Position numbers and translations under genes: made by a program
Shown here: positions 42,405 through 52,062 of the stretch, in pieces
Layout: each line of letters opens with the position of its first letter
How positions within the stretch are numbered: position 1 is the stretch's first letter
Assembly: GCA_041655955.1 (NCBI GenBank)
Contig: JBBAEN010000001.1
Span: 620,001-684,000 of the forward strand
DNA length: 64,000 nucleotides
Direction: 5' to 3'
Source: Micavibrio_A sp041655955
GTDB taxonomy: Bacteria; Pseudomonadota; Alphaproteobacteria; Micavibrionales; Micavibrionaceae
The notes under the pieces: generated by a model
Database searches by the model: none
What the model saw: only the letters and a program-made list of their open reading frames with translations
Told to the model about the DNA's origin: nothing

Positions 42405-43538
42405 TTAGTAATTATCGGTAATGGCGAGCGTCGAGGTATCCATGCCGCCAAGCCCGCCGGACGCGTTTCCAAGATTGAACTGGCGGATCTTCACGCGCAT
42501 ATCGCTAGACTTGTCGGATTGCGAGATGGCCGTTTCATCGCTGATAAAGCCGTTAGCATAAAGCGCCAGCAAGGACTGATCGAAAGAACACATGCCGATA
42601 GAGGCGTTTTGCTCCATGATCTCCGTTATTTTTTCATATTCCCCTTTTTGAATCAGCTCGCGGATGAGCGCCTGATTGAGCAGTATTTCCATAGCCGGAA
42701 CAAGCCCGCCCTTTAGCGACGGCAAAAGCCGCTGCGAGATAATCGCCTTGAGATTCATCGAAAGATTAAGGCGGATTTGCCCGTACATTTCTTCGGGGAA
42801 GAAATTCACCACCCGCTCGATCGCCTGATAGGCGTTGTTGGTGTGCAAGGTCGCAAGGCAGAGATGCCCGGTTTCGGCGATGGTCAGCGCCTGTTCCATT
42901 ACCTCGCGATCCCTGATCTCGCCGATCAGGATAACGTCGGGACGCTGGCGCAGGGCGTTTTTCAGGGCGATATTATAGCTTTCCGTATCGACGCCGATCT
43001 CGCGCTGGGTCACGACCGATTTTTTATGGTCGTGGTGATATTCGATTGGGTCTTCGATCGTGAGGATATGTCCCTGCCGCGTTTCGTTGCGGTGATCGAT
43101 CATCGAGGCGAGCGTCGTGGACTTACCGCTTCCCGTCATGCCGGTGAGAAGGACAAGGCCGCGCGCCTCACAGGCAAGGCTGTTCAGGATGGAAGGGAGA
43201 TTAAGATCTTCAAGCGTGGGAATTTTGGAAATAATCCGGCGGATAACCAGCCCCGGCATCTGCCGCTGTTTGAAGACATTGACGCGGAAGCGCCCGTGCT
43301 GCCCCATATCAAGGGCCGTGTTGAGCTCCATCTGGGTTTCGAATTCACGCTGCTGGCGCGCCGTCAGGACGTTGGAAAGAATATCGGCAAGCGCCTTTTC
43401 GTCCAGAGGCGTGTCATTGATGGATTCAAACCTGTTTTCAATGCGCAGCGTCGGCGGAAAGCCATGGCTCAGATAAAGGTCGCTGGCCCCTCTCTCGTTC
43501 ATCTCCGTCAGGAACTGGAATGCATAAGGCACGCTCAA
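42405..43538 (-). CDS. pilU: Type IV pilus retraction ATPase PilU/PilT type
   Basis: A 377-residue retraction ATPase. Walker A is LTGMTGSGKSTT, the Asp box is TIEDPIEYHHDHKKS, Walker B is DVILIGEIRDREVM and the His box is HLCLATLHTNN. It is more PilU-like than its neighbour, having an extended C-terminus (residues 345-377). Translation probably starts at a TTG whose last two bases overlap the upstream pilT stop; GGAGG lies nine bases before it. Confidence 0.9.
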   Translation of the reverse strand: MSVPYAFQFLTEMNERGASDLYLSHGFPPTLRIENRFESINDTPLDEKALADILSNVLTARQQREFETQMELNTALDMGQHGRFRVNVFKQRQMPGLVIRRIISKIPTLEDLNLPSILNSLACEARGLVLLTGMTGSGKSTTLASMIDHRNETRQGHILTIEDPIEYHHDHKKSVVTQREIGVDTESYNIALKNALRQRPDVILIGEIRDREVMEQALTIAETGHLCLATLHTNNAYQAIERVVNFFPEEMYGQIRLNLSMNLKAIISQRLLPSLKGGLVPAMEILLNQALIRELIQKGEYEKITEIMEQNASIGMCSFDQSLLALYANGFISDETAISQSDKSSDMRVKIRQFNLGNASGGLGGMDTSTLAITDNY

Positions 43539-44725
43539 AAGGAATAGCCTCCGCCGCCTTTATCGCCGCCATCCCCGCTATCGATGACAGCCGGTTGCGG
43601 CGCCGCCGCCTGACGCGTCGTGCCGTCCTTACGCCCGCCGCCGAGCGAGGCGTGGACGTGGCTGCTCGTCGCCGCGCCGCTTTCGTCGATATCTTCGGAA
43701 ACCTGCAAGAGCGCAAGGCGGGCGTCTTCGGGCGCGATCATTTTCTGTTCGACAAGCGCGCCGATATAATCTTCCATCGTCACCATGCCGTAACGCGATC
43801 CCGTCTGGATCATGGAATAGAGCTGCGTAATCTGCCCTTCGCGGATAAGGTTGCGCACGGCGTTCGTGCCGACCATGATTTCAAAGGCCGCGACGCGCCC
43901 GCCGCCGATTTTGGGCAGGAGAGTCTGCGCGATAACGCCCTGAATCGACCCCGCAAGCATCGTCCGCGCCATCGGCTTGTCCCCCGTCGGGAACACGTCG
44001 AGGATACGGTCGACCGCCTTGGCCGCGGTGCTGGCGTGCAATGTCGCAAGGACAAGGTGCCCGGTTTCAGCCGCCGTCAGCGCGAGGGAAATTGTTTCAT
44101 AATCGCGCAGCTCCCCGACAAGGATGACGTCCGGGTCTTCGCGCAGCGCGGATTTCAGCGCGCGGGCGAAAGATTTCGTATCGCGCCCGACCTCGCGGTG
44201 GGTGATAAGGCTGCGTTTGGAATGATGGAAGAATTCGACCGGATCCTCGATCGTCAAGATATGTTTATCCATCGTCGTGTTGATATGGTGGATGATGGAG
44301 GCGAGCGTCGTCGATTTACCGCTCCCCGTCGCGCCGGTAACGAGGATGATACCTTTTTCAAGCTCGGAAAAACGCTGCACGACCGGCGGCAGATCCAGCT
44401 CTTCCAGCGTCGGCACGTCGGATGGAATCGCCCGGAACACAGCCGAAGCCCCGTTGCGCGAAACAAAAGCGTTCACGCGGAAACGCGCCTTTTCGCCAAA
44501 GGCGATGGCGAAGTCGATTTCAAGTTCGTTCTCATATTCCGCGCGCTGTTGTTCCGTCATCACGGAATAAAGCATGGAGCGTATATCGTCGTTCGTCAGC
44601 GGCGCTTCCGCCTTGATGCGGCGCAAATCGCCGTGAACCCTGATGATCGGATAGCTGCCCGAACTTAAATGAAGGTCGGAGGCTTTGTTCTGCATTGTAA
44701 AAGCAAGAAGTTGCGTAAGATCCAC
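43535..44725 (-). CDS. pilT: Type IV pilus retraction ATPase PilT
   Basis: A 396-residue hexameric motor that depolymerises pili. It begins LTQLLAFTMQNKASDLHLSSG and has Walker A VTGATGSGKSTT, TIEDPVEFFHHSKRS, Walker B DVILVGELRDYETI and HLVLATLHAST. The GTG at 44725 is preferred (AAGGGGA seven bases before) over an upstream start. The C-terminal 50 residues are Gly/Ser-rich and unusual. The stop overlaps the pilU start. Confidence 0.93.
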   Translation of the reverse strand: MDLTQLLAFTMQNKASDLHLSSGSYPIIRVHGDLRRIKAEAPLTNDDIRSMLYSVMTEQQRAEYENELEIDFAIAFGEKARFRVNAFVSRNGASAVFRAIPSDVPTLEELDLPPVVQRFSELEKGIILVTGATGSGKSTTLASIIHHINTTMDKHILTIEDPVEFFHHSKRSLITHREVGRDTKSFARALKSALREDPDVILVGELRDYETISLALTAAETGHLVLATLHASTAAKAVDRILDVFPTGDKPMARTMLAGSIQGVIAQTLLPKIGGGRVAAFEIMVGTNAVRNLIREGQITQLYSMIQTGSRYGMVTMEDYIGALVEQKMIAPEDARLALLQVSEDIDESGAATSSHVHASLGGGRKDGTTRQAAAPQPAVIDSGDGGDKGGGGYSF

Positions 44726-44821
44726 GGACTTGTCCCCTTTGATTGAACCGGGCGGAAAGAAAAGCGAGAAACATAAAAAGACGTGTGCCCAGTGTGATGC
44801 CAGAACCACAGACGGTCAAGA

Positions 44822-45634
44822 TCACCACATATAATCAAACCGCAATCCGGTTAAAAAAAGGTGAAAATACAAGGAAATAATCAGGGCGGGGCCGAAAGGA
44901 AAAGCAGAGTCCCCCTCTTTCCCGCCCTTTAAAAAGGCGGTTCCGACGCCAAGGACGCCCGCCAGCATCAAAAAGGACGGCAGCGGCGCAAACCCCAGAA
45001 ACAGCCCCGCCGCGGGAAGGAATTTCATATCGCCCATGCCGAGCGCCTCGCGCCCTTTCCAGCGGGCAATCACCGCGGCGCACCCATATAAAAGAAGCGT
45101 CAGGACAAAGGCCGCGCCGATATGATCGGCCAGAACCGTTATGGCGGCCCCTCCGCCCTCCCACGCGCCGCCCCATGCAAGAAGGCAAAGATACGCCGCC
45201 GCAAGGATGGAAAACGCGACATTGATATCGTCGGGCAGAATCATATGCTCCCAGTCAATGACGATGGCCGCCGCCATGAACGGTATGGCCAGCAGGACGG
45301 GAAGGAGCGCCCAGTCCATCCCCCACGCCCACGCCATGGCAAGGGCGGCGAGGCCGGTCGCCGCCTCTACCAGCGGATAGCGGGCCGGAATGGGCGCGGC
45401 GCAATAACGGCAATGCCCGCGCAGCGCGAGCCATGAAAAAAGCGGGACGAGATCGGCTATGCCCAGTTTTTTCCCGCAATGCGTACAGGCAGAACGCGCC
45501 CCGCCGCCGCGATCGTCGCATATCCATGAAAGCCCCAGGGGGATGCGGTGGATCAGGGCCGTCGCAAAACTGCCAAGACAGATTCCTGCAAGAAAAGCGG
45601 ATGAATAAAAGAAAAATGCGACGGCGGTTTCCAC
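44822..45634 (-). CDS. pilD: Prepilin peptidase / N-methyltransferase
   Basis: A 270-residue inner-membrane aspartic protease that cleaves and methylates prepilins. The cytoplasmic N-terminal domain has two CxxC pairs (Cys50, Cys53 and Cys75, Cys78). The active-site aspartates lie in DWEHMILPD and GMGDMKFLPA. About seven membrane segments follow. It starts at a GTG with a weak ribosome site. The single pilin at 36835 is its obvious local substrate. Confidence 0.92.
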   Translation of the reverse strand: METAVAFFFYSSAFLAGICLGSFATALIHRIPLGLSWICDDRGGGARSACTHCGKKLGIADLVPLFSWLALRGHCRYCAAPIPARYPLVEAATGLAALAMAWAWGMDWALLPVLLAIPFMAAAIVIDWEHMILPDDINVAFSILAAAYLCLLAWGGAWEGGGAAITVLADHIGAAFVLTLLLYGCAAVIARWKGREALGMGDMKFLPAAGLFLGFAPLPSFLMLAGVLGVGTAFLKGGKEGDSAFPFGPALIISLYFHLFLTGLRFDYMW

Positions 45635-45652
45635 TGGCCCGTATGCCGCGCC

Positions 45653-46768
45653 CTATGCCTTGCGCCGCAAGACCACAAGCCGGTCATAAATCTCGTCGCG
45701 CGGAATAGTGTTCGCGTTGCTGCCGTGGGAAGCGTCAATTTGCAGCGCCCGCTCATAGAGCTGGATGGCCTTCGCGACGTCGCCGGCCCTGTCAACGACA
45801 ATCGCCATATTATATATATGCGATGAGTTACGCGGTTCCATGCTCGCCGCTATTTCAAAATAGCGCACCGAATCCTGATAATTGTTCAGCTCCGCATTGA
45901 TCAAACCCATCTGCGCCGGAATACCGGGATTATGCGGATATTTGCGGCGGAGATCGCCAAGCTTTTGCAACGTCACCGAAGGATATTGCGTGCGCATCAG
46001 CCCCATCAGGTTGATAATCGCATCGGCATTGTTCGGCTGGAGTTTCAGCAGATCCTCATAGGTGCGCGCGGCGGACTCATTAAAGCCCGCCCCCTGCTGC
46101 GCTATCGCAAGCCCCATCAGGACGCGCGTGTCTTTGTGGTTAGTGGCATAAAGCCCTTCGAGGATTTCCATCGCCGCCGCATAACGGCCAAGCTTCAAAG
46201 CCCGCGTCGCCGCGACATATTGCGCCTCATAGGATCCGGCGGGCGCGTTCTTCCCGACAACGACATAACGCTGCCCCGGCTCGCGCGCCGGATCGACCTT
46301 GCGCGGCGGCGACGTCCTGCCGCTCAACGCCTGTCCCGGAATAACCGCGTCGGCATCATAATAAGTGCCCGAATGTTGGGGTTCCGTAGCGCCCTGCCCC
46401 ATGACATTGGTTCCTTGCAGATCGCCTTCCGCCGCTTCGGGAAGCGGCAGGACGGATGTCGTCAGCTCGGCGTCCGGAGGAGAGGACGGTATTTGCTGCG
46501 CCATCGGATCCATCGGCGGCGCCGTGCCGGCGGGAGCGCCGCCATCATAGCTCATGGACGGCATTTGCGGGGATGCGGAGGGCGGCGCAAAATCACCGCT
46601 CGCGGCGGGCGCATCCTGTTCGAAGCCGGTTGCCGCCGAAGGCGCCTGTTGATCGAAAGCGGATGTCTGTGCCACGGCGCGGCCATGGGGCGCGGCCAGC
46701 ACTATCGCTGCGAACACGACCGCAAGGGCAGAACCGCGAAACAGGGAGTTTGTCTTTATCATCATCAT
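45653..46768 (-). CDS. TPR-repeat exported protein
   Basis: A 371-residue protein with a signal peptide (ends GRAVAQ), a Pro/Ala/Met-rich linker to about residue 160, then several tetratricopeptide repeats (AAMEILEGLYATNHKDTRVLMGLA, AARTYEDLLKLQPNNADA, SVRYFEIAASMEPRNSSHIYNMA, AIQLYERALQID). PilF/PilW and TadD-type TPR proteins assist secretin assembly, which would fit here. Three successive ATG codons open the frame. Confidence 0.85.
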   Translation of the reverse strand: MMMIKTNSLFRGSALAVVFAAIVLAAPHGRAVAQTSAFDQQAPSAATGFEQDAPAASGDFAPPSASPQMPSMSYDGGAPAGTAPPMDPMAQQIPSSPPDAELTTSVLPLPEAAEGDLQGTNVMGQGATEPQHSGTYYDADAVIPGQALSGRTSPPRKVDPAREPGQRYVVVGKNAPAGSYEAQYVAATRALKLGRYAAAMEILEGLYATNHKDTRVLMGLAIAQQGAGFNESAARTYEDLLKLQPNNADAIINLMGLMRTQYPSVTLQKLGDLRRKYPHNPGIPAQMGLINAELNNYQDSVRYFEIAASMEPRNSSHIYNMAIVVDRAGDVAKAIQLYERALQIDASHGSNANTIPRDEIYDRLVVLRRKA

Positions 46769-46882
46769 GTTCAGAACAGAGTAGTCCTTAAAGGGCCAGA
46801 AACAATATGTGCAATGATTCTAGCAAAAATACAAACAAAGGGAAACTGCTAATCCCCAACCATCCGGAGCGCAGCCCCCGAA

Positions 46883-47617
46883 TCAGGCCGCCGCTTGCAA
46901 GGGAGCGCCGATAAGGACAAGGAAAGCCCTCTCCAGCTGTTCCTGCCCCGTTTGCGCAAGCAGTTCCGCGGGCGTGCCGGTAAACATCAGCCGCCCTTCA
47001 TGAAGAATCGCGATACGGTCGCAGATCTCCTCCATGTCGGAGAGGATATGGGAGCTGAGAAGAATCGTGCGGCCCTTCCCGCGCTCTTGCACCATGATGT
47101 CCTTGACCTGCGCCCGGGCAAGCGGATCGAGGCCGCTCATCGGTTCGTCAAGGATCAGGAAAGGGCAGTCGGTCATAAAGCTTGTCATCAGTCCGAGCTT
47201 TTGCCGCATGCCTTTTGAATAGCTTTGCGCCTTTTTGGAAAGATAGGCGCGGGCAAGGCCGAGCCTGTCGGCCATTGCGTCTATATCGGCCCTTGCCGCC
47301 CTGTGGCCGTAGAGGGAAAGCGTGAAATCGATAAATTCATAGGCGTTCAGAAACCATGCGGGATCGAACCTTTCCGGCAGGAAGCCTATTTTCTTTTTTG
47401 CCGCAAGACTGCCCGCCGCCGCGCCGCCGATGGTGATGGCGCCGGTTTCAGGATCTTTCAGCCCCAGGATAGTTTTTAAAAGCGTCGTTTTCCCCGCGCC
47501 GTTCAATCCGATAAGGCCGAATGTTTCACCTTCGCGGACAGACAATGAAACATCCCTGACGACAGGGCCGGAGCCGTATCCGGCGGCGATGGAACATATG
47601 TCAAGCAACGGCGTCAC
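46883..47617 (-). CDS. ABC transporter ATP-binding protein
   Basis: A 244-residue ABC ATPase. Walker A is GLNGAGKTT, signature SYSKGMRQK, Walker B FLILDEPMSGLDP, and the H-loop lies in LSSHILSDME. The type matches ABC-2 export or CcmA/NatA-like subfamilies. The GTG at 47617 is chosen: GGGGAG lies eight bases upstream and the frame above it is the reverse of normal coding. Start and the upstream PilP-like stop are four bases apart. It probably pairs with the permease at 39566 and recalls PilH of Myxococcus. Confidence 0.9.
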   Translation of the reverse strand: MTPLLDICSIAAGYGSGPVVRDVSLSVREGETFGLIGLNGAGKTTLLKTILGLKDPETGAITIGGAAAGSLAAKKKIGFLPERFDPAWFLNAYEFIDFTLSLYGHRAARADIDAMADRLGLARAYLSKKAQSYSKGMRQKLGLMTSFMTDCPFLILDEPMSGLDPLARAQVKDIMVQERGKGRTILLSSHILSDMEEICDRIAILHEGRLMFTGTPAELLAQTGQEQLERAFLVLIGAPLQAAA

Positions 47618-47621
47618 GCGC

Positions 47622-48467
47622 TCAGCTCCCCGGCAGGAAGATGCGGGAATCAAGGTTGAAGCGCTGGTGCGAGCGCAGCCGGACAGGGAAAATCTGGTTG
47701 GTCGCCGCATCATACCATTCAAGTTCGATATAGCTTTTGAAAACCTTCAGATTCATGACCTCGCTGGGCAGGCGGCCCGGGGAAATGCGCATCGTGTTCA
47801 GCCAGATCGTCCAGTCTTTCGGGGAAGCATAGACAATCCCGCCAAGCGCAAGCTCCCTCGGCCCGATAACGACCACGGAAGAATCGTCCTCAACCCCCGT
47901 TCCCATGCCGGGCGGGCGGACATTGAGGCCGAGCCGCGCGCTCAGGACAAGATCGCGTTCGGGCGGCGTAAAGAACAAGGAGGCGATGGAGGCGGGCGAA
48001 ACAGGCGGCTGCACATAGGCGACATGCTCCGTAATTTTCCGCGCCATGTCGGTATTTTCCGTTTCCATCCCCTCATCTGCGACGACCGGAGGCTGGCTCG
48101 CCGCCTCATCGCCTTCGGCCTGTAGCCCTTGCGCCGGGGCCGCAGCCGGCCCCGAAGCGGTAGAGGATGATTGCGGCATACCCGAAGCAGAAGCAGAAGC
48201 CGTAGGAGAAGAAAAAGCTGCCCCCGCCCCCGCAATTCCGGCGTTTTCTCCAAGCCCGTACCGGTTTGCGGGGCCTTCGCCCGCAAGCATGGAAGGCGGC
48301 GGCAATCCGCCCGGCCCCGCCGGAGCCACGCCCGGATTATCTTGCGCCTGCGCGGAAGGAATAGCGCCGCCGCCCGGCGCAAAGGCCAGAGAAAACGCCG
48401 CTGCAAAAAGAGCCGCTGCAAAAAGAAAAGCGCCCGCGCGTGTCATTTGAAGCCGGTTCCGCATCAT
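47622..48467 (-). CDS. Exported pilus assembly protein, PilP-like position
   Basis: A 281-residue protein with a signal peptide (ends PSAQAQ), an Ala/Ser/Gly/Pro-rich linker to residue 130, and a C-terminal domain with REL ALGGIVYASPKDW and IELEWYDAATNQIFPV. Position right after the PilM- and PilO-like genes suggests the PilP / GspC-like role of linking the inner-membrane complex to the secretin. I see no clear PilP sequence signature. Its ATG overlaps the upstream stop in ATGA, so it is translationally coupled. Confidence 0.8.
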   Translation of the reverse strand: MMRNRLQMTRAGAFLFAAALFAAAFSLAFAPGGGAIPSAQAQDNPGVAPAGPGGLPPPSMLAGEGPANRYGLGENAGIAGAGAAFSSPTASASASGMPQSSSTASGPAAAPAQGLQAEGDEAASQPPVVADEGMETENTDMARKITEHVAYVQPPVSPASIASLFFTPPERDLVLSARLGLNVRPPGMGTGVEDDSSVVVIGPRELALGGIVYASPKDWTIWLNTMRISPGRLPSEVMNLKVFKSYIELEWYDAATNQIFPVRLRSHQRFNLDSRIFLPGS

Positions 48468-49177
48468 TGTGATACTCCCGCGCTCAAAGCCCGCATGTCG
48501 CGCGAGGATTCAAGAACATCCCGCGGTATCATCGACCGCCAGATAATTTCCATCCGCGCGGAAACAAGTTCGGGCGGCGTTCCCATCCCGATCAGCTTCA
48601 GATTGTCCTGCGTTATATCGCCCCTGCGCTCGATATTCAGCTTTTCGATGGAGATATGGCCGGGATAGCCGTAATTCAGGTAATAGATGAAATTATAGAT
48701 ATCGATATCGTCAATGGCGGACAAGGTCACGATCACGGGGCTTTCAATCACCGCAAATTCGGGGGCCTTCTCCCCTTCGGCGGCAAGGGATTCATTGATG
48801 ATCGCATCGGTTTGCGTGTCCTCCTCGCGCATGACCGTTGCGGCCCTTATCTCGTAACGGGCAGACACGATTTTTGAAAGTTTCTGGATCGTGTCCAGCC
48901 GGGCGCGCGCCTCTACGCGATCCTGCGGCTCAAAGAAACCGAGCCGAGTAATATTCTCATACGTCCCTTTTTCGCGTTCGAGGAAGATCGCATCCTGCCG
49001 CATCTGTTCCAGCTCCATTTGCAACTGCGCAATCTCCCCTTGCGTGGAGGCAAGGGCCTGCCTGCTCTTTTGCACCTGCGCCGTCAGGAAGTAATTGCTC
49101 AGGACGAATGCGAAGGCGCACAGGCCCGCAAGCGATAAAAGGACGACAGCGCGTTTTATGCCGATAGTCTTGATCAT
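48464..49177 (-). CDS. PilO/GspM-like inner-membrane protein
   Basis: A 237-residue protein with one N-terminal membrane segment (AVVLLSLAGLCAFAFVLSNYFL), a coiled coil (SRQALASTQGEIAQLQMELEQMRQD), then an alpha-beta domain (PVIVTLSAIDDIDIYNFIYYLNYG) of the ferredoxin-like type found in PilO and GspM. It would form a periplasmic dimer with the PilN-like part of its neighbour. The start overlaps the upstream stop in ATGA. Confidence 0.82.
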   Translation of the reverse strand: MIKTIGIKRAVVLLSLAGLCAFAFVLSNYFLTAQVQKSRQALASTQGEIAQLQMELEQMRQDAIFLEREKGTYENITRLGFFEPQDRVEARARLDTIQKLSKIVSARYEIRAATVMREEDTQTDAIINESLAAEGEKAPEFAVIESPVIVTLSAIDDIDIYNFIYYLNYGYPGHISIEKLNIERRGDITQDNLKLIGMGTPPELVSARMEIIWRSMIPRDVLESSRDMRALSAGVSQ

Positions 49178-50796
49178 ATCACGCGCCCCCTGATTCTTAT
49201 CTGCGCCTGATAGTCGTCAATCTCTTCGCCCTGCCCGCCGCCGCCACCCGTTATGGCCTCGCCGATATAATTTCCGGTATAGCTGAGATCCGCGATCTGC
49301 TTGATGACCGCTATGTCATGGTCGGGGAGGTTTTGCTGTAGCCTCAGCACAAGATCCGTCACGATCTGGACGCCGCGCTCCGGCGCTACGCTTGACGGCA
49401 ATTCCAGCATCAGGACGACATCGAACTTGCGCGCCTCCGGTTCGGGAATGACAAGCTCCCCCGTTTCGGGATGATAAGAAGGCTCCTGCGGCGGCGCATA
49501 GACGCTTTGCACGTCCACGGCCTTTAATTTGACCTGATCGCCCAGCGCCGCGCCTATTTTCTCGAACATCGGCAAAGGCTTCATCGCATCGCGCTCAAGC
49601 CTTGCATAGGTGCGCGTCGATTTTTCGACCACGAGGAAATCCATGCCCGTCGCGATTTTTTTCAGCGTCTCTTCCTCATGCTCCTGACGAATCACGGCAA
49701 GGCGGGACTGGGCCTGCACCCGGTCGTCCCGGTTCTTCGACCAATCGCCGAGCTGGTCATAAGAAAGATAGGTATAATAGCACGCCCCCGCGACGAACAG
49801 CACAGAGGCCGCCGCCGCGACCCTGCGCGGCATGGCGACGCTTTCGAGCTGCGCCGTATGAAGCGGCATCGTAAAGCCCGCCTTGCGGCCCGACCACATG
49901 ACATGGAGGGGATCGGCGAGGCGGTGTTCTTCCTGCCGCCCGATTTTCAGGCCCAGAAGGCTCGCGGCCTCGCCCGCCGACATGATGTTGAGGTTGCACT
50001 CAAAATCCACTTTCGACGAGAGGCGATCGGCCAGAGCGTTATCCGCAACGACGACGACGTCCAGCCCCTCGCTTTGCTCGAAACCGAAGCGCGAGAGATA
50101 GCCCATCGTCCCGCGCAATTCGTTGATAACGTCATTGGCCCAGATTTCGGGATCCTTGTCGCTATCGACGATAGGCGTCATCCGCGTCAGGGCGAGTTCG
50201 CCGTTCTTGGTCACGACCTGCCGCAAGCCGCCGCCCACATGCTGGCCGACAAAAATGGCCCATTTGGCCTGTTTCTCCGCGGCGCGGGTCAGTTTTTTGG
50301 AAAGCGCATAGACCATCGAGGCCGATTCAACCGGCAACAGGCAAAAACCCGCGACGGAGGCATGGGTCTTCTTGACGGCGTTGATAACGCGGCGCACGCC
50401 TTCGGAAAGCGGCGACGCGGCGAAGAGATAAAGCGTATCGCCAGCGGCATTTTTGTCGTCCCGCCCCGGCGGTTTTTCCTTCAGCTTGATGCCCGAACGG
50501 ATCGGATAGGACGGGAAAGCGACGGCCACGCGGCGCTTGATGACGTTCGCCCGATCCAAAAGGCTCACTTTCGGAATCCGCTCTTTCCGGTAGTGCTGCT
50601 CGACCATGTCGTTGAGGATCAGGATCGGCTTGTTGTTCGCATAGCGTTTATAGGCCGCGACAATGTCATTTTCGAAGGCCGGCGCGTCCCACGGGATCGT
50701 CGCCAGCACATTCACCTTCCGGGCGGCGGTATTATAGACCCCCACCCCTTCGTCATTGAGAAGGAGAACGCATCTCGATGGAGAAAAAAACGACAT
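49174..50796 (-). CDS. PilM-PilN / GspL-like fusion protein
   Basis: A 540-residue protein. Residues 1 to about 320 are cytoplasmic and have the actin-like build of PilM and GspL (FVGQHVGGGLRQVV, WANDVINELRGTMGYL). A single membrane segment follows (RRVAAAASVLFVAGACYYTYL), then a coiled coil (SRLAVIRQEHEEETLKKIA) and a periplasmic PilN-like domain ending in a Gly-rich patch. In most type IV pilus systems PilM and PilN are separate; joined as here they match the GspL layout of type II secretion. Confidence 0.82.
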   Translation of the reverse strand: MSFFSPSRCVLLLNDEGVGVYNTAARKVNVLATIPWDAPAFENDIVAAYKRYANNKPILILNDMVEQHYRKERIPKVSLLDRANVIKRRVAVAFPSYPIRSGIKLKEKPPGRDDKNAAGDTLYLFAASPLSEGVRRVINAVKKTHASVAGFCLLPVESASMVYALSKKLTRAAEKQAKWAIFVGQHVGGGLRQVVTKNGELALTRMTPIVDSDKDPEIWANDVINELRGTMGYLSRFGFEQSEGLDVVVVADNALADRLSSKVDFECNLNIMSAGEAASLLGLKIGRQEEHRLADPLHVMWSGRKAGFTMPLHTAQLESVAMPRRVAAAASVLFVAGACYYTYLSYDQLGDWSKNRDDRVQAQSRLAVIRQEHEEETLKKIATGMDFLVVEKSTRTYARLERDAMKPLPMFEKIGAALGDQVKLKAVDVQSVYAPPQEPSYHPETGELVIPEPEARKFDVVLMLELPSSVAPERGVQIVTDLVLRLQQNLPDHDIAVIKQIADLSYTGNYIGEAITGGGGGQGEEIDDYQAQIRIRGRVI

Positions 50797-50814
50797 AAAC
50801 GACGAGCCTGTACC

Positions 50815-52023
50815 CTAAAAGTCAATATTTTCAAAGCTGGAATAGATGGGGCCGAAGACGCCCACAGCGATCCAGAGAATCATACCACCAAGGACGATCG
50901 TAAGTGAAGGCTCAATCATTGCAATGAGTTTTTGCACTTCCTCGTCAACATCGGCCGTATAAAATTCGGAAACCTGATCCAGAACGACCGTAAGATTTCC
51001 GGAATCTTCGCCGACCTTGATCATCCGCACGACCATGCTGGGGAACTCGCCGCTGGCGTTGAACGCCTCGGAAAGCGGATTTCCGGCCTTGATAAGCGAC
51101 TGGACGCTTTCCATAGCCTCGTACATCGCCCTGTTCGTCACGGTCTTGGACGCCGCCGACAAAGCTTCGAGAATCGGCAGGCCCGCGGCATAGAGCGCCC
51201 CGAAAGTCTGGCAGAAACGGGCGATGTTGATTTTCCTGAAAAGCGGGCCGATCATCGGCGCGCTCAGCATCAGCTTGTCCACCTGAAAGGCGATATTGTC
51301 CGACGCCTTGCGCAGCGCCATGAAAACCGCGCCAAGCACGACGGGGGTTCCAAGGACAAGCCACCAATAGGTCTGGAAAAAGTCAGAAGTCGCAATCAGG
51401 GCCGTCGTCGCGAACGGCATTTCAAATTCCATATTCTTGATGAAGTCCACAATTTGCGGAACGACGAATCCCATCATCATGACAACCGCGCCCAGAACGA
51501 CGAGCAGTAAGATGGTCGGATAGCGGGTCGCCTTACGCACCCGCACCTGCATCCCGTCGAGCCATGTCAGATATTTGATAAGCTGGTGATAGGCGGCGCT
51601 CATCTTCCCCGTTTCCTCGCCCGAAGCGATAAGGGAAACGTAGAGGCCGGAGAAAATCTTGGAATGTTTTTCCATGGCTTCGGACAGCTTGCTGCCCTCC
51701 GTCACGTCCCTGTGGATTTCCGACATGGCGTCGCGCAGCGCGATATTGTCGCTGGTGTCGCGAATATCGGCAAGGGCGTCAAGCAAAGGCACGCCTGCAC
51801 TGTCCATCTGATCCAGATGAATGAAAAGCTGGATAAGCTCGCGCGGCTTGACGCGTGAAAAGAGCGAGGCGCGGGTTTTCTTTTTAGAGATGGGGGAACA
51901 GCTGATCAGCTCCAGCCCGGCGGCCTGAAGCTGTTTGAACAAATCATTCTCGTTGACCGCTCCCAGCACGCCTTTGATGGGCCTGCCCTTCGCGTTCAAT
52001 GCCTTGTATTTATATTTCTCCAT
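50815..52023 (-). CDS. Type II secretion / type IV pilus inner-membrane platform protein
   Basis: A 402-residue GspF/PilC family protein. Two T2SSF domains (residues 70-195 and 275-395) each carry the family pattern (FIHLDQMDSAGVPLLDAL, FCQTFGALYAAGLPILEAL), with membrane segments TILLLVVLGAVVMMMGFVV, WWLVLGTPVVLGAVFMAL and a C-terminal IVLGGMILWIAVGVFGPIY. It connects the assembly ATPase to pilin insertion. It lies directly downstream of the assembly ATPase gene. Confidence 0.93.
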   Translation of the reverse strand: MEKYKYKALNAKGRPIKGVLGAVNENDLFKQLQAAGLELISCSPISKKKTRASLFSRVKPRELIQLFIHLDQMDSAGVPLLDALADIRDTSDNIALRDAMSEIHRDVTEGSKLSEAMEKHSKIFSGLYVSLIASGEETGKMSAAYHQLIKYLTWLDGMQVRVRKATRYPTILLLVVLGAVVMMMGFVVPQIVDFIKNMEFEMPFATTALIATSDFFQTYWWLVLGTPVVLGAVFMALRKASDNIAFQVDKLMLSAPMIGPLFRKINIARFCQTFGALYAAGLPILEALSAASKTVTNRAMYEAMESVQSLIKAGNPLSEAFNASGEFPSMVVRMIKVGEDSGNLTVVLDQVSEFYTADVDEEVQKLIAMIEPSLTIVLGGMILWIAVGVFGPIYSSFENIDF

Positions 52024-52062
52024 ATCCCATCCCTCTCATTCTTTCCCGGTTTATTACCCGGT

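Noticed and set aside
41291..42421. Long plus-strand open frame across the secretin gene
   Set aside because: Shadow of the secretin; no start signal and no recognisable domain.
43520..44668. Plus-strand open frame across pilT
   Set aside because: Shadow of an ATPase with all four motifs present on the other strand.
49678..50907. Long plus-strand open frame across the PilM-PilN-like gene
   Set aside because: Antisense of a gene with coupled starts and stops on both sides; composition is Arg/His/Asp-rich.
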